Notes: generated by a model not told the origin, from the letters alone. Positions 1 through 6,497 are shown, counted from the stretch's first letter. The stretch is 6,811 nucleotides of DNA from Eubacteriales bacterium (GCA_028709565.1 JAQVWU010000160.1:1-6811); one strand, 5' to 3'. Numbers and translations: made by a program.

Positions 1-580
1 CGTCCGAGATTTTAAGGAACCCGCTGTCGGGATAACGGGCCGGGGTCATGCGGCGGTCGTTCATGAAGAGCTCACAGGAGACGCCCCGGGTATCACCGTC
101 GTATTTGGCAGCCGTGTGGAAAGCGCCGGCGGCGTAAATTTTCCCCCAATCCCCCGGAGTCAGACCGTAATCCCTCAGATTGCAGCATACCACTTCATTG
201 CGGGCCTCGCCGCGCAGCCTTTCGATAACGGCGGCGTCCGGACGGACAAAGGAATCGGGGCGCAGTGTAATACCGCCGTTGAGTATCACCTCGCCGTCGC
301 CGTAAGCCCGGTAGATGACCGGAGAGGTCTGTGTTCCGCTGTCTTCGGAGGTGAATTTCAGACCGCTGACATTATACTCCCCCGCCCCGACGCATACGGT
401 TGCGGCGCCGCCGGTCGCCCTGACGGCGTCCCGCGCGCGGGTTATTGTGGCAAAGGGGGCCTCTTTTGTCCCGGCATTGCTGTCGCAACCCCCCGGTCTG
501 ACATAAAAGTCACCCTCGGATATATTATACGGTTTTTCCTTAGGAACGGAAAGTCCCTTCGGAATCGGCAGCATTTTCAC
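1..580 (-). CDS. Right-handed beta-helix (pectate-lyase-like / GH141-like) protein, N-terminal part, cut by window edge
   Basis: The first 193 residues are visible; the 3' end lies beyond base 1. After a short leader, residues 25-54 hold the pattern FYVRPGG-x-DSNAGTKEAPFATI followed by RARDAV, the usual opening of bacterial parallel beta-helix carbohydrate-active proteins. The stretch with EDSGTQTSPVIYRAYGDGEV (79-98) and then ILNGG matches the first helix coils, and ELFMNDRRMTPARYPD (170-185) is typical of the GH141-like group. Catalytic residues would lie in the missing part, so glycosidase and lyase cannot be told apart. No signal peptide is seen, so a cytoplasmic location is inferred. I chose GTG at 580: GGGAGGGG (593-586) sits 5 bases upstream, and GGAGG is 7 bases from the start. 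The in-frame ATG at 574 is two codons later and would be 13 bases from GGAGG. The gene begins 17 bases after the lipoprotein stop, so the two are probably co-transcribed. The fold class is secure; the exact family is not. Confidence 0.8.
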   Translation of the reverse strand, partial: MKMLPIPKGLSVPKEKPYNISEGDFYVRPGGCDSNAGTKEAPFATITRARDAVRATGGAATVCVGAGEYNVSGLKFTSEDSGTQTSPVIYRAYGDGEVILNGGITLRPDSFVRPDAAVIERLRGEARNEVVCCNLRDYGLTPGDWGKIYAAGAFHTAAKYDGDTRGVSCELFMNDRRMTPARYPDSGFLKISD

Positions 581-585
581 TGTTA

Positions 586-593
586 CCCCTCCC
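586..593 (-). promoter_or_regulatory. Strong ribosome binding site GGGAGGGG that favours a GTG start
   Basis: Read on the minus strand, GGGAGGGG is followed by TAACA and then GTGAAAATG. The spacing suits the GTG at 580 better than the ATG at 574. The site lies in the 17-base gap after the lipoprotein stop codon. Confidence 0.65.
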
Positions 594-597
594 AGTT

Positions 598-1137
598 TTA
601 TTCTTCGTTTGATACCGTGATAACCAAACCGCCCTCGGTATCGAATGTGACCATAGCAAAATGGGTGTCGGTTTTATAAGCCATATATGTGAATGACCCC
701 TCGCTTTCGGCGGAATAGGAATTTTCGGTAAAGCCCGCGGCTTTTAGTTTTTCGACATAATCCAGATATTCGTTTTTTGTCACACCGGTAATCGATATCA
801 TCGCCGATGTGCCGAAATCATTTACATAATCAATCTTACCGTCTTTGAAAACGGGTATGGTCTTTGCCGCGTCTCCCGCAGGCCATTCACCCCCGCCGAA
901 GACCATCTCGTTGCCGTCCTCGCCTTTTATGACTATTTTATCGTCATCAAAGTCGATATCGACATCGTCGCCCGCGGCGTTTTCAATGAACCCCTCAACC
1001 ACCTTGCCGGTTATTTTTTCGGCAATAAAGCCGCAGCCGGTAAAAATCAAAAGGGTTGAAGATATTATCAGGAGCAAAAATATTTTGGCGGAATACTGCA
1101 GATTCTTAATCAAATTGTTTTGTGAATTGCTTTCCAT
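598..1137 (-). CDS. Small lipoprotein with an acidic stretch and a DUF6591-like C-terminal domain
   Basis: This 179-residue protein has a lipoprotein signal. Residues 1-18 are polar with Lys11 and Lys18, residues 19-32 are hydrophobic, and IFTGC places the lipidated cysteine at Cys35; the Phe at position -3 is less usual than Leu. The mature protein would sit on the outer face of the cytoplasmic membrane. A very acidic run follows (GDDVDIDFDDDK, 56-67), which could bind cations, though that is only a possibility. The C-terminal part has EWPAGDAAKTIP (84-95), ISITGVTKNEYLDYVEKLKAAGF (115-137) and a final strand-rich segment. It resembles the domain of small Clostridia lipoproteins called DUF6591, from memory and not from a search; no function is known. 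The ATG is supported by GGGAG six bases upstream. It stands 67 bases after the DUF4838 gene and 17 bases before the beta-helix gene. It lacks the features of a transporter component or an enzyme. Confidence 0.75.
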   Translation of the reverse strand: MESNSQNNLIKNLQYSAKIFLLLIISSTLLIFTGCGFIAEKITGKVVEGFIENAAGDDVDIDFDDDKIVIKGEDGNEMVFGGGEWPAGDAAKTIPVFKDGKIDYVNDFGTSAMISITGVTKNEYLDYVEKLKAAGFTENSYSAESEGSFTYMAYKTDTHFAMVTFDTEGGLVITVSNEE

Positions 1138-1204
1138 GATGAACTCCCGTAATTTTATTATATTTTATTTTTATACAGGCTGTGCTATTATTATCTACAG
1201 GTGA
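1138..1204 (-). promoter_or_regulatory. AT-rich 67-base spacer with a possible weak internal promoter
   Basis: On the minus strand the spacer holds TATAAT at 1162-1157 and, further upstream, TATAAA at 1175-1170. Neither has a convincing -35 box at 16-18 bases, and the TATAAT would start transcription almost on top of the GGGAG ribosome binding site (1148-1144). CCTGTA occurs twice, 22 bases apart (1201-1196 and 1179-1174). There is no GC-rich hairpin with a T-run, so read-through from the upstream gene is expected. A weak promoter is possible but not shown. Confidence 0.2.
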
Positions 1205-2959
1205 TCACAACTCCTCTCCGCCCTCGTCCGACCAGTGGCCGTAATACTCGGTTCCGCGCCATTTGTTGTCAAGCAGCGCGCGGCAGGTGGTTTGCGGGGA
1301 AACCCATTCATCAATACGGGTCAGTCCGAATGCCTGCCAGTCGGTGAAGAACGCGCCGATCTCTTCGGCGTTGCGGGTATTCTGCAGCATAGCCTTGCGC
1401 TTTATCCGGACCCACCGTATGGAAAGCCGCGCTTTCTTGACACGGTATAACCGCAGGGCGTCGCCTCTGACCGCTTTTTCGGCGCGGTCAAATATGGTGT
1501 CATAAACATCCAGCATCTCCTCGCAGAGAAAGGCGTGCAGCGGCTGGTCGTTGAAGCCTACATGGATATTGTCGCCCTCGGCTTTATCGGTGAGGGTTTT
1601 TATATATTCGCGGATGTATACCCCGGCGGCGCCGTAGTAATAATCGGTGAACTCGGTTATAAGAGCCCCGGTGTCGGCGTTGCAGTCCCAAAGCAGTTTT
1701 GAGATTACATAGGCGCGCAGTTCATTGAGATCGGTGCTTCCGCCCGACGCGCCGCAGGCCTGCTCGAACACACCCTTGACATTGTTCTTCACGAAGGCGC
1801 GCATGTTCGGGCCCAATACGTTCCAGTTGGGATGGGGTGTCGGATAGTGCGCGAAGCAGGTGGTATAATCCCATATATACATACGCCCGCAGATTTTACC
1901 CCAGTCTTCCAGGTCGGTTATAAACGACGAAACGCTGCCGTCGGGACGCTTTACCGCGCGCTTCTCATCATCGCAGCTCTCAAACGGGTGGGCAAAGCAG
2001 GATTCGATGGAACAGAGCCGCACGCAGACATTATGGCGCGGACGGGTGAGCGACGGGGCGGGGCGCGTGTAATTATATGCCAGTGTGTCAAACAGTATAT
2101 CGGGGAATTCCGGCTCCAGCCTTTCGGCGATGGCGTTGACAAAACGGAGCAGTGTGCCCGCGGGTGACCCCTCTTCCCGGTCGGCAGCCAGGCAGCTGTC
2201 ACATTCGCAGTTGCCGTGCCAGTCGTTTTGCGATATCGAGATAATCTTTGCCTGCGGGTTTGCCTTGAGCGCCGTGCGCACGCTCTCAACCGAAACCTCG
2301 AGCACGCCGGGATTTGTGAGGCAGAGCTGGAAGCGCTGATACAGGTGCCGGCGCTCTCCGTCCGACAGCGCGTAGTATTCGGGGTGTTCATCGTAATATA
2401 TCTCGGGCGGTACCATGCGCTCGAACGAATGGACATACCACGCGTAGGATAAATTGCCCCCGTGTTTTGGCTTTATGCGGTGGTGCGCCCCGTTGAGGCG
2501 GCTCTTCACCGCGAATCGGGTATATTTTGTGAGGTCCGAATAATTGTGCTCACGGTATTCGAGTACCGGAATCTGTCTGATGTCAAGCTCCGGCAATGTG
2601 AAGTCGGGCTGGGCGGGTATTTTTTCGCACAGCGCTGTGAAGAAGCGGCAGTCTGCCTGCTCGAGAAATTCGTATACGCCGTATATAACCCCGCGTCTGC
2701 CGCCGTTGATATGCAGTCCGGCGCCGTCCGTTTTCACGGTCAGCCCGTCCTCGCCGAGGGAGGCATCGGGTCGGTCGCCTATATACAGCGCCGGGGCCAG
2801 GCCGCCGGAGGTGATTTCAAAAGAGGCCGCCGTTATAAGGCCGAGGTAATAGCGCAGCTCCGACGCCGCGTAGTTCTGGGTATCGGACGCGTCCGCAGGC
2901 AGTATGATTTTATACAGCGCGTTGCCGCCGCGCGCTATTGTATGTGCCGTATGTTTCAT
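1205..2959 (-). CDS. DUF4838 domain protein with GH67/GH20-like N-terminal region, probable cytoplasmic carbohydrate-active enzyme
   Basis: The product has 584 residues. Residues 15-110 resemble the small alpha/beta N-terminal domain of alpha-glucuronidases and GH20 enzymes: AASELRYYLGLIT (31-43), an alternating beta/Gly segment LYIGDRP (58-64), and RGVIYGVYEFLE (89-100). Residues about 130-410 carry the DUF4838 signature: WYVHSFERMVP (174-184), HPEYYALSDGERR (192-204), QLCLTNP (211-217), SISQND (241-246), the cluster Cys251-x-Cys253-x-x-Cys256, EGSPAG (263-268) and FVNAIAERLEPEFP (273-286). YIWDYTTCFAHYP (361-373) follows. A TIM-barrel glycosidase fold is likely from family knowledge, but no substrate has been fixed for this group to my knowledge, and the catalytic acids cannot be assigned from sequence alone. 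There is no signal peptide. The start at 2959 has AGGAAG eight bases upstream. A longer form from ATG 3028 would overlap the previous stop codon (ATGA) but adds only a basic, charged 23-residue lead encoded by purine-rich repeats. Confidence 0.85.
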   Translation of the reverse strand: MKHTAHTIARGGNALYKIILPADASDTQNYAASELRYYLGLITAASFEITSGGLAPALYIGDRPDASLGEDGLTVKTDGAGLHINGGRRGVIYGVYEFLEQADCRFFTALCEKIPAQPDFTLPELDIRQIPVLEYREHNYSDLTKYTRFAVKSRLNGAHHRIKPKHGGNLSYAWYVHSFERMVPPEIYYDEHPEYYALSDGERRHLYQRFQLCLTNPGVLEVSVESVRTALKANPQAKIISISQNDWHGNCECDSCLAADREEGSPAGTLLRFVNAIAERLEPEFPDILFDTLAYNYTRPAPSLTRPRHNVCVRLCSIESCFAHPFESCDDEKRAVKRPDGSVSSFITDLEDWGKICGRMYIWDYTTCFAHYPTPHPNWNVLGPNMRAFVKNNVKGVFEQACGASGGSTDLNELRAYVISKLLWDCNADTGALITEFTDYYYGAAGVYIREYIKTLTDKAEGDNIHVGFNDQPLHAFLCEEMLDVYDTIFDRAEKAVRGDALRLYRVKKARLSIRWVRIKRKAMLQNTRNAEEIGAFFTDWQAFGLTRIDEWVSPQTTCRALLDNKWRGTEYYGHWSDEGGEEL

Positions 2960-2967
2960 GACAAAAG

Positions 2968-2973
2968 CTTCCT
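2968..2973 (-). promoter_or_regulatory. Ribosome binding site AGGAAG that supports the 2959 start
   Basis: AGGAAG is followed by eight bases and ATG at 2959 on the minus strand. It decides between this start and the ATG at 3028, which has only AAAGGACAGGGG more than 15 bases upstream as a possible site. Confidence 0.6.
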
Positions 2974-3006
2974 TTCTCTGTCTTTTCTTTGTCTTCTCTC
3001 TGTCTT
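2974..3006 (-). repeat. Three contiguous 11-bp purine-rich tandem repeats (AAGACARAGAR)
   Basis: On the minus strand three units follow each other without gaps: AAGACAGAGAG (3006-2996), AAGACAAAGAA (2995-2985) and AAGACAGAGAA (2984-2974). They differ at only two positions and run straight into the AGGAAG ribosome binding site of the DUF4838 gene. The pyrimidine-rich complement is on the plus strand. The unit length is close to one helical turn and is not a multiple of three. Confidence 0.9.
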
Positions 3007-3024
3007 CGCTGTTTGTTTTATATC

Positions 3025-4536
3025 TCATAACAACGCGGATTTAATGCCCCTGTCCTTTAATACGTGCTCAATCCGCTTTATTACGGTATTTAAGACCTTT
3101 ACACGCGCGTGTTTTTTGTCGTTTGACTCTATGACAACCCAGGGAGCGTTTTCGGTGTGTGTATGAATCAGCATATCATCAACCGCTTCTTCGTATAAAT
3201 CCCACTTTTCCCGGTTGCGCCAGTCTTCGTCGGTTATCTTCCACCTCTTCTCCTCGTTGTTCATGCGCTCGTTGAAACGTACCAGCTGCTCGTCCCGGTC
3301 GATATGCAGCCAGAACTTGATTATCACGGCGCCCCATTCGCTCAGGCTTAATTCAAAATGATTTATTTCGTCAAATGCCCGCTTCCATTGTTCTTCGCTG
3401 CAGAATTTTTCGATGCGTTCCACCATAACCCGCCCGTACCAGGACCGGTCATAGATGGCGATATGTCCGCTCTTGGGGAGGGAGTTCCAGAATCTCCACA
3501 GGTAATGGCGATACAGTTCGGGCGGGGAGGGAGCCGCGACGGGAATGACCTCGTAACCCCGCGGGTCCAGGCCGTCGGTCAGCCGTTTTATATTGCCCCC
3601 CTTGCCCGCGGCGTCCCAGCCTTCATATACGATTATCAGTGGAATCCGCCGCCGGTACAGCACATTATGCAGCTCAAAGAGGCGTTTCTGCGCTTTTTTC
3701 AGCGCGGGCTTGTATTCATCGTTTTCGAATCGGACCGCAGGATTATAGTCGGCCAGTCTTTTTATCGGCAGCGGTTTAATGCTGTCATCCGTTCTGATAA
3801 CGGGGGAATAAGCGGCCTTCTCCCGCCGCAGCGCGTCTTCAAGCGCCGATTCTACGCAGGTGAACACGTTATAACAGACCTTTTTTCGGTTTTCCGCATT
3901 AATCCGGATCCACGGAGCGTAATCCCGGTCGGTGCGCTGAATCATTGTTTCAAAGGCGCGTTTGTATTGCGGGTACATACGGTGATGCCGCCAGTCGTCT
4001 CTGGTTACCCGCCAGCTTGTAGCGGGGTTGGACTCGAGTTTTTCAAAACGTTTGCGCTGTTCCTTTTTTGATATCCGCAAAAAAAACTTCAGCAGCACAT
4101 AGCCGTCGTCGCTGAGCTGACGTTCAATATTGAGTATATCGTCAAACCGGCGATCGATTTCGGCAATTGAAATACCGTCTTCCACCGCCGACATGGAGAC
4201 GTCGCGGTACCATGAACGGTCGAAGATCGACAGGCGTCCGTATTCGGGTATTTTGATCCAGAATCGGCGGATGAGCGGAAACCGCAGTTCATCCGCGGAG
4301 GGACCGCCCGTTGTATAAACTTTAAATCCGCGCGGGTCAAGTTCGCTGATAAGCGAGCCGATAATGGCGCCTTTTCCCGAAGCGCCCCAGCCTTCAAAAA
4401 CAATAATCACCGGTATTTTGGCTTCTTTTATCCGGTGCTGTAAAACAGTCAGCCTTTTTTGCACGGCCTTGGTCAGTTCCTTTAAACCGGGCTGCTTATC
4501 TTCTTTTTCGTTCTCTTTATCGATATCGGCAGTCAT
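3025..4536 (-). CDS. Two-domain PPK2-family polyphosphate:AMP phosphotransferase
   Basis: This cytosolic enzyme of 503 residues consists of two PPK2 domains in tandem, the architecture of polyphosphate:AMP phosphotransferases, which make ADP from AMP using polyphosphate. Domain 1 spans about 18-240, with Walker A-like GWGASGKG (49-56), LDPRGFKVY (66-74), the lid-region ERFW equivalent RRFWIKIPEYG (90-100) and Walker B-like FDRSWYRDV (105-113). Domain 2 spans about 274-495, with GWDAAGKGGNIKR (306-318), LDPRGYEV (323-330), WRFWNSLPKSGHIAIYDRSWYGRV (347-370) and ITDEDWRNREKW (434-445). Domain 2 keeps the conserved Asp308 in Walker A and the YGRVMVER segment. Domain 1 has Gly51 in place of that Asp and YRD in place of YGR, so domain 2 is the likely catalytic one (inference from family conservation). 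The length is normal for the family. AAGGGA lies seven bases before the ATG. It starts 19 bases after the SGNH gene, and its stop overlaps an upstream ATG of the DUF4838 frame. Confidence 0.9.
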   Translation of the reverse strand: MTADIDKENEKEDKQPGLKELTKAVQKRLTVLQHRIKEAKIPVIIVFEGWGASGKGAIIGSLISELDPRGFKVYTTGGPSADELRFPLIRRFWIKIPEYGRLSIFDRSWYRDVSMSAVEDGISIAEIDRRFDDILNIERQLSDDGYVLLKFFLRISKKEQRKRFEKLESNPATSWRVTRDDWRHHRMYPQYKRAFETMIQRTDRDYAPWIRINAENRKKVCYNVFTCVESALEDALRREKAAYSPVIRTDDSIKPLPIKRLADYNPAVRFENDEYKPALKKAQKRLFELHNVLYRRRIPLIIVYEGWDAAGKGGNIKRLTDGLDPRGYEVIPVAAPSPPELYRHYLWRFWNSLPKSGHIAIYDRSWYGRVMVERIEKFCSEEQWKRAFDEINHFELSLSEWGAVIIKFWLHIDRDEQLVRFNERMNNEEKRWKITDEDWRNREKWDLYEEAVDDMLIHTHTENAPWVVIESNDKKHARVKVLNTVIKRIEHVLKDRGIKSALL

Positions 4537-4555
4537 CTAATCGTCCCTTTCGACA

Positions 4556-5437
4556 TTAATAATCCGGGCGCTGCGTCTGAAATTGCGGGAAAAGGCTGTC
4601 CAGTGTGCTTATTATCGTTTCATAATAAATGCGGTGTCCGGTATCGTTTACATGCCAGTTGTCGCTCAGGGTGTCGGTCCCGATTGCAAAATAACCGTCT
4701 GCCACGGCGCAGCCGGCATTTTGCGCGGCCAAACGGCTTTCTGTTATATATTTTTCATAATCGGTCTCGTTGAAGGGCAGAGCCGTTTCACCTCCGATGG
4801 GCGATACGGTCAGCAGCACAGACCTTGCCTGCGGACAGCCGGTCAGAATGTGTCTGAGATTGCGGTTTACGTCGGTGAGCGGGATTTTATTGAGCCAGTC
4901 GTTGATTGAATGCGCCTGGGCGATAATCAGACAGGGATTATGGCGCCGGACATAATCTTTGTAGAATTGTTTGAGATAGCGTGAGGTCGTACAGCTCCCC
5001 ACCCCGGCGTTTATAACGGCATAATGCCCGCTGTATAATTCGCAGCGATAAAGATACAGCCTGTGTTTCGGTTTTACCGTAATTGTGTCGCCGAAGAGGT
5101 AAAAGGCGTTTTCCGTTTCGCTTACCCCGTCTGAAGCGAACACCGATTCGACGGTTATGTTGTTTGGTCCTTCACGGCGATAATAAAAACGCGCCAAATC
5201 CGCCGGTTTGTCGGTGACATATTCGCATTCAATCTCTGTTTTCGGCTCGGTCTCAAAGGCATAGGAACCGCTGTGCCGGTTTATTTCGTCCCGCAGAAGG
5301 TTCACATAGCATGGGTAACCGAACGGAACGGGTCGCAAATCCCCCGCGGTGACCGGCGGGTCGGTAAAATGCGCCTCAACGCCTGCCGGTCCCTGTCCCC
5401 AGGTATGTGAATCTCCTGTACATACTATTGTTTCCAT
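4556..5437 (-). CDS. SGNH/GDSL-family hydrolase, probable cytoplasmic esterase/deacetylase, with an inserted beta-rich segment
   Basis: The protein has 293 residues. Block I is GDSHTWG (8-14) with nucleophile Ser10. Block II is INAGVGSCTTSRYL (142-155) with Gly145. Block III is AHSINDW (175-181) with Asn179, where the usual G-x-N-D reads S-I-N-D. Block V is SDNWHVNDTGH (258-268), giving Asp259 and His262 of the catalytic triad. All four SGNH residues are therefore present. Between blocks I and II lie about 80 extra residues (about 57-136) rich in predicted strands; this is a probable accessory or substrate-shaping insert. There is no signal peptide, so an intracellular role such as removing acetyl groups from imported oligosaccharides is inferred; lipase or thioesterase activity cannot be excluded. 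It is the first gene after the minus-strand promoter. Its ribosome binding site is weak (GGTGG five bases before ATG), but the start is fixed by block I lying at residue 8. Confidence 0.85.
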   Translation of the reverse strand: METIVCTGDSHTWGQGPAGVEAHFTDPPVTAGDLRPVPFGYPCYVNLLRDEINRHSGSYAFETEPKTEIECEYVTDKPADLARFYYRREGPNNITVESVFASDGVSETENAFYLFGDTITVKPKHRLYLYRCELYSGHYAVINAGVGSCTTSRYLKQFYKDYVRRHNPCLIIAQAHSINDWLNKIPLTDVNRNLRHILTGCPQARSVLLTVSPIGGETALPFNETDYEKYITESRLAAQNAGCAVADGYFAIGTDTLSDNWHVNDTGHRIYYETIISTLDSLFPQFQTQRPDY

Positions 5438-5472
5438 AGTGCCACCGTCCGCTCATACTTATTACTGCAACC

Positions 5473-5501
5473 ATTTTAGCACAGGAATGTAAAATATACA
5501 A
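5473..5501 (-). promoter_or_regulatory. Promoter for the minus-strand gene cluster (extended -10)
   Basis: On the minus strand TTGTAT (5501-5496) is followed by a 17-base spacer and TAAAAT (5478-5473). The -10 box is preceded by TGC (5481-5479), the extended -10 element. Transcription would begin near 5466, giving a leader of about 28 bases before the SGNH start codon. The -35 box matches consensus at only three positions, which the extended -10 may offset. Confidence 0.6.
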
Positions 5502-5521
5502 TATAAATTCGCACCTTTATA

Positions 5522-5550
5522 TTGATTTTTTTAAACTTCTCATGTATAAT
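5522..5550 (+). promoter_or_regulatory. Promoter for the sugar isomerase gene
   Basis: TTGATT (5522-5527), a 17-base spacer and a perfect TATAAT (5545-5550) make a good vegetative promoter. Transcription would begin near 5557 and give a leader of about 108 bases. A second possible promoter overlaps it: TTGATT at 5550-5555, then an 18-base spacer and TATAGT at 5574-5579. The leader holds a tandem GAATTATA pair (5634-5649) just before the ribosome binding site. I found no strong hairpin in it. Confidence 0.65.
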
Positions 5551-5650
5551 TGATTTAATCGCATTATATTTGTTATAGTCAATATTAATAGACAAAATCA
5601 AAAGACAGAGTCAGTTTTTGAGCAACCGCTTATGAATTATAGAATTATAT

Positions 5651-5656
5651 AAGGAG
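5651..5656 (+). promoter_or_regulatory. Ribosome binding site AAGGAG of the sugar isomerase gene
   Basis: AAGGAG is eight bases upstream of ATG 5665. The in-frame GTG at 5656 begins inside this site, so it is very unlikely to be the start. Confidence 0.85.
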
Positions 5657-5664
5657 TGACAGTT

Positions 5665-6447
5665 ATGACCAACAGAAAATCCATCTATCTTGATTGTATC
5701 GGACCCGGTTCCACCGAAGAAAGACTTGCAGCCGCCGCAGCCGCGGGTTTCGCAGCCGTTGAAATGCCGTCCATACCGGCGGAAGAACGCGCTGCCGCCA
5801 AAGCTCTTTTTGAAAAATACAATCTCATCTGTCCGAGCATTATGACTACCGGCGCGTGGGAATATCCGGCGACCTCCCCCAATGCCGAAATCCGCGGCAA
5901 GAGCGCCGATTGTTATAAACTGGCGGTGGACACCGCCGCCGACATGGGATGTGATACCATTCTGACCGTTCCCGGCGCGGTAACACCTGAGATCACATAT
6001 GAGATGGCATGGGAAAACGCCGCCAAGACCCTCGCGCTGGTTGTACCGTATGCCGAATCCAAAGGTATAACGCTGGCTATTGAAAACGTTTGGAATAAAT
6101 TCCTGCTGAGCCCGCGTGAAATGGTACAGTTTATCGATTCGTTCGGCAGCGATTATGTGAAATCATACTTTGACATCGGCAATATCGTCGTATACGGATT
6201 TCCTCAGCACTGGATTAAATCATTGGGTGCCCGCATAAAACGCGTTCATATCAAAGGATTCGCCATGAAGGGCTTTGAGGGATTCAAATGGACACAGCTG
6301 CTTGAGAGCACCATAGACTGGAAAGCGGTTGTCGATGCCCTCAAAGAGATTGGTTATAACAGCTGGGTTACCGCCGAGCTGAGCCCCGACTCCCGCGGAC
6401 TCAAAGGCATTGCCGACGATATGGACCATATACTCGCGCTGGCGTAA
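5665..6447 (+). CDS. Sugar phosphate isomerase/epimerase, xylose-isomerase-like TIM barrel (AP endonuclease 2 superfamily)
   Basis: The 260-residue protein is full length for this superfamily. Successive barrel strands are visible: IYLDCIG (7-13), FAAVEMPSI (29-37), LICPSIMTTG (54-63), TILTVPGA (98-105), LAIENVWN (137-144), VKSYFDIGNIVVYG (165-178), IKRVHIKGFA (191-200) and SWVTAELSP (233-241). Glu140, Asp170, His195 and Glu238 form the Glu-Asp-His-Glu metal set known from D-tagatose 3-epimerase and relatives, with spacing close to those enzymes, so a divalent-metal isomerase or epimerase acting on a ketose or sugar acid is likely. Substrate is not determined by sequence. An Ala-rich stretch at 22-31 covers the first helix. 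It acts in the cytoplasm (no signal peptide). It is transcribed divergently from the hydrolase cluster from its own promoter and ends at its own terminator. Endonuclease IV is unlikely because the full zinc-ligand set of that enzyme is not seen. Confidence 0.88.
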   Translation: MTNRKSIYLDCIGPGSTEERLAAAAAAGFAAVEMPSIPAEERAAAKALFEKYNLICPSIMTTGAWEYPATSPNAEIRGKSADCYKLAVDTAADMGCDTILTVPGAVTPEITYEMAWENAAKTLALVVPYAESKGITLAIENVWNKFLLSPREMVQFIDSFGSDYVKSYFDIGNIVVYGFPQHWIKSLGARIKRVHIKGFAMKGFEGFKWTQLLESTIDWKAVVDALKEIGYNSWVTAELSPDSRGLKGIADDMDHILALA

Positions 6448-6497
6448 ATAATCGTTTATCCTGCGATTGACGTTTATTAAATAACAATACAGAATAC

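Noticed and set aside
116..679. Open plus-strand frame of 187 codons
   Set aside because: It is antisense to the beta-helix gene and the end of the lipoprotein gene. The minus-strand frame has clear family motifs and ribosome binding sites; this one has neither.
1174..1201. Repeated CCTGTA motif as an operator pair
   Set aside because: Two six-base matches 22 bases apart in an AT-rich spacer are easily due to chance, and they do not lie next to a convincing promoter.
2957..3028. Longer DUF4838 start at ATG 3028, overlapping the PPK2 stop as ATGA
   Set aside because: The overlap is suggestive of coupling, but the extra 23 residues come from the purine-rich repeats, and a better-placed ribosome binding site exists for ATG 2959. 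Kept only as an alternative.
2462..3166. Open plus-strand frame of 234 codons across the DUF4838/PPK2 junction
   Set aside because: Antisense shadow: no ribosome binding site, no recognisable motif, and it crosses two well-supported minus-strand genes.
3358..4071. Open plus-strand frame of 237 codons inside the PPK2 gene
   Set aside because: The minus strand encodes conserved PPK2 motifs over the whole length, and the plus frame has low-complexity, codon-shadow character.
5615..5640. Possible CcpA (cre) site around the CCGCTTATG in the isomerase leader
   Set aside because: The match to the cre consensus fails at both outer ends (four mismatches in the conserved positions) and has little symmetry.
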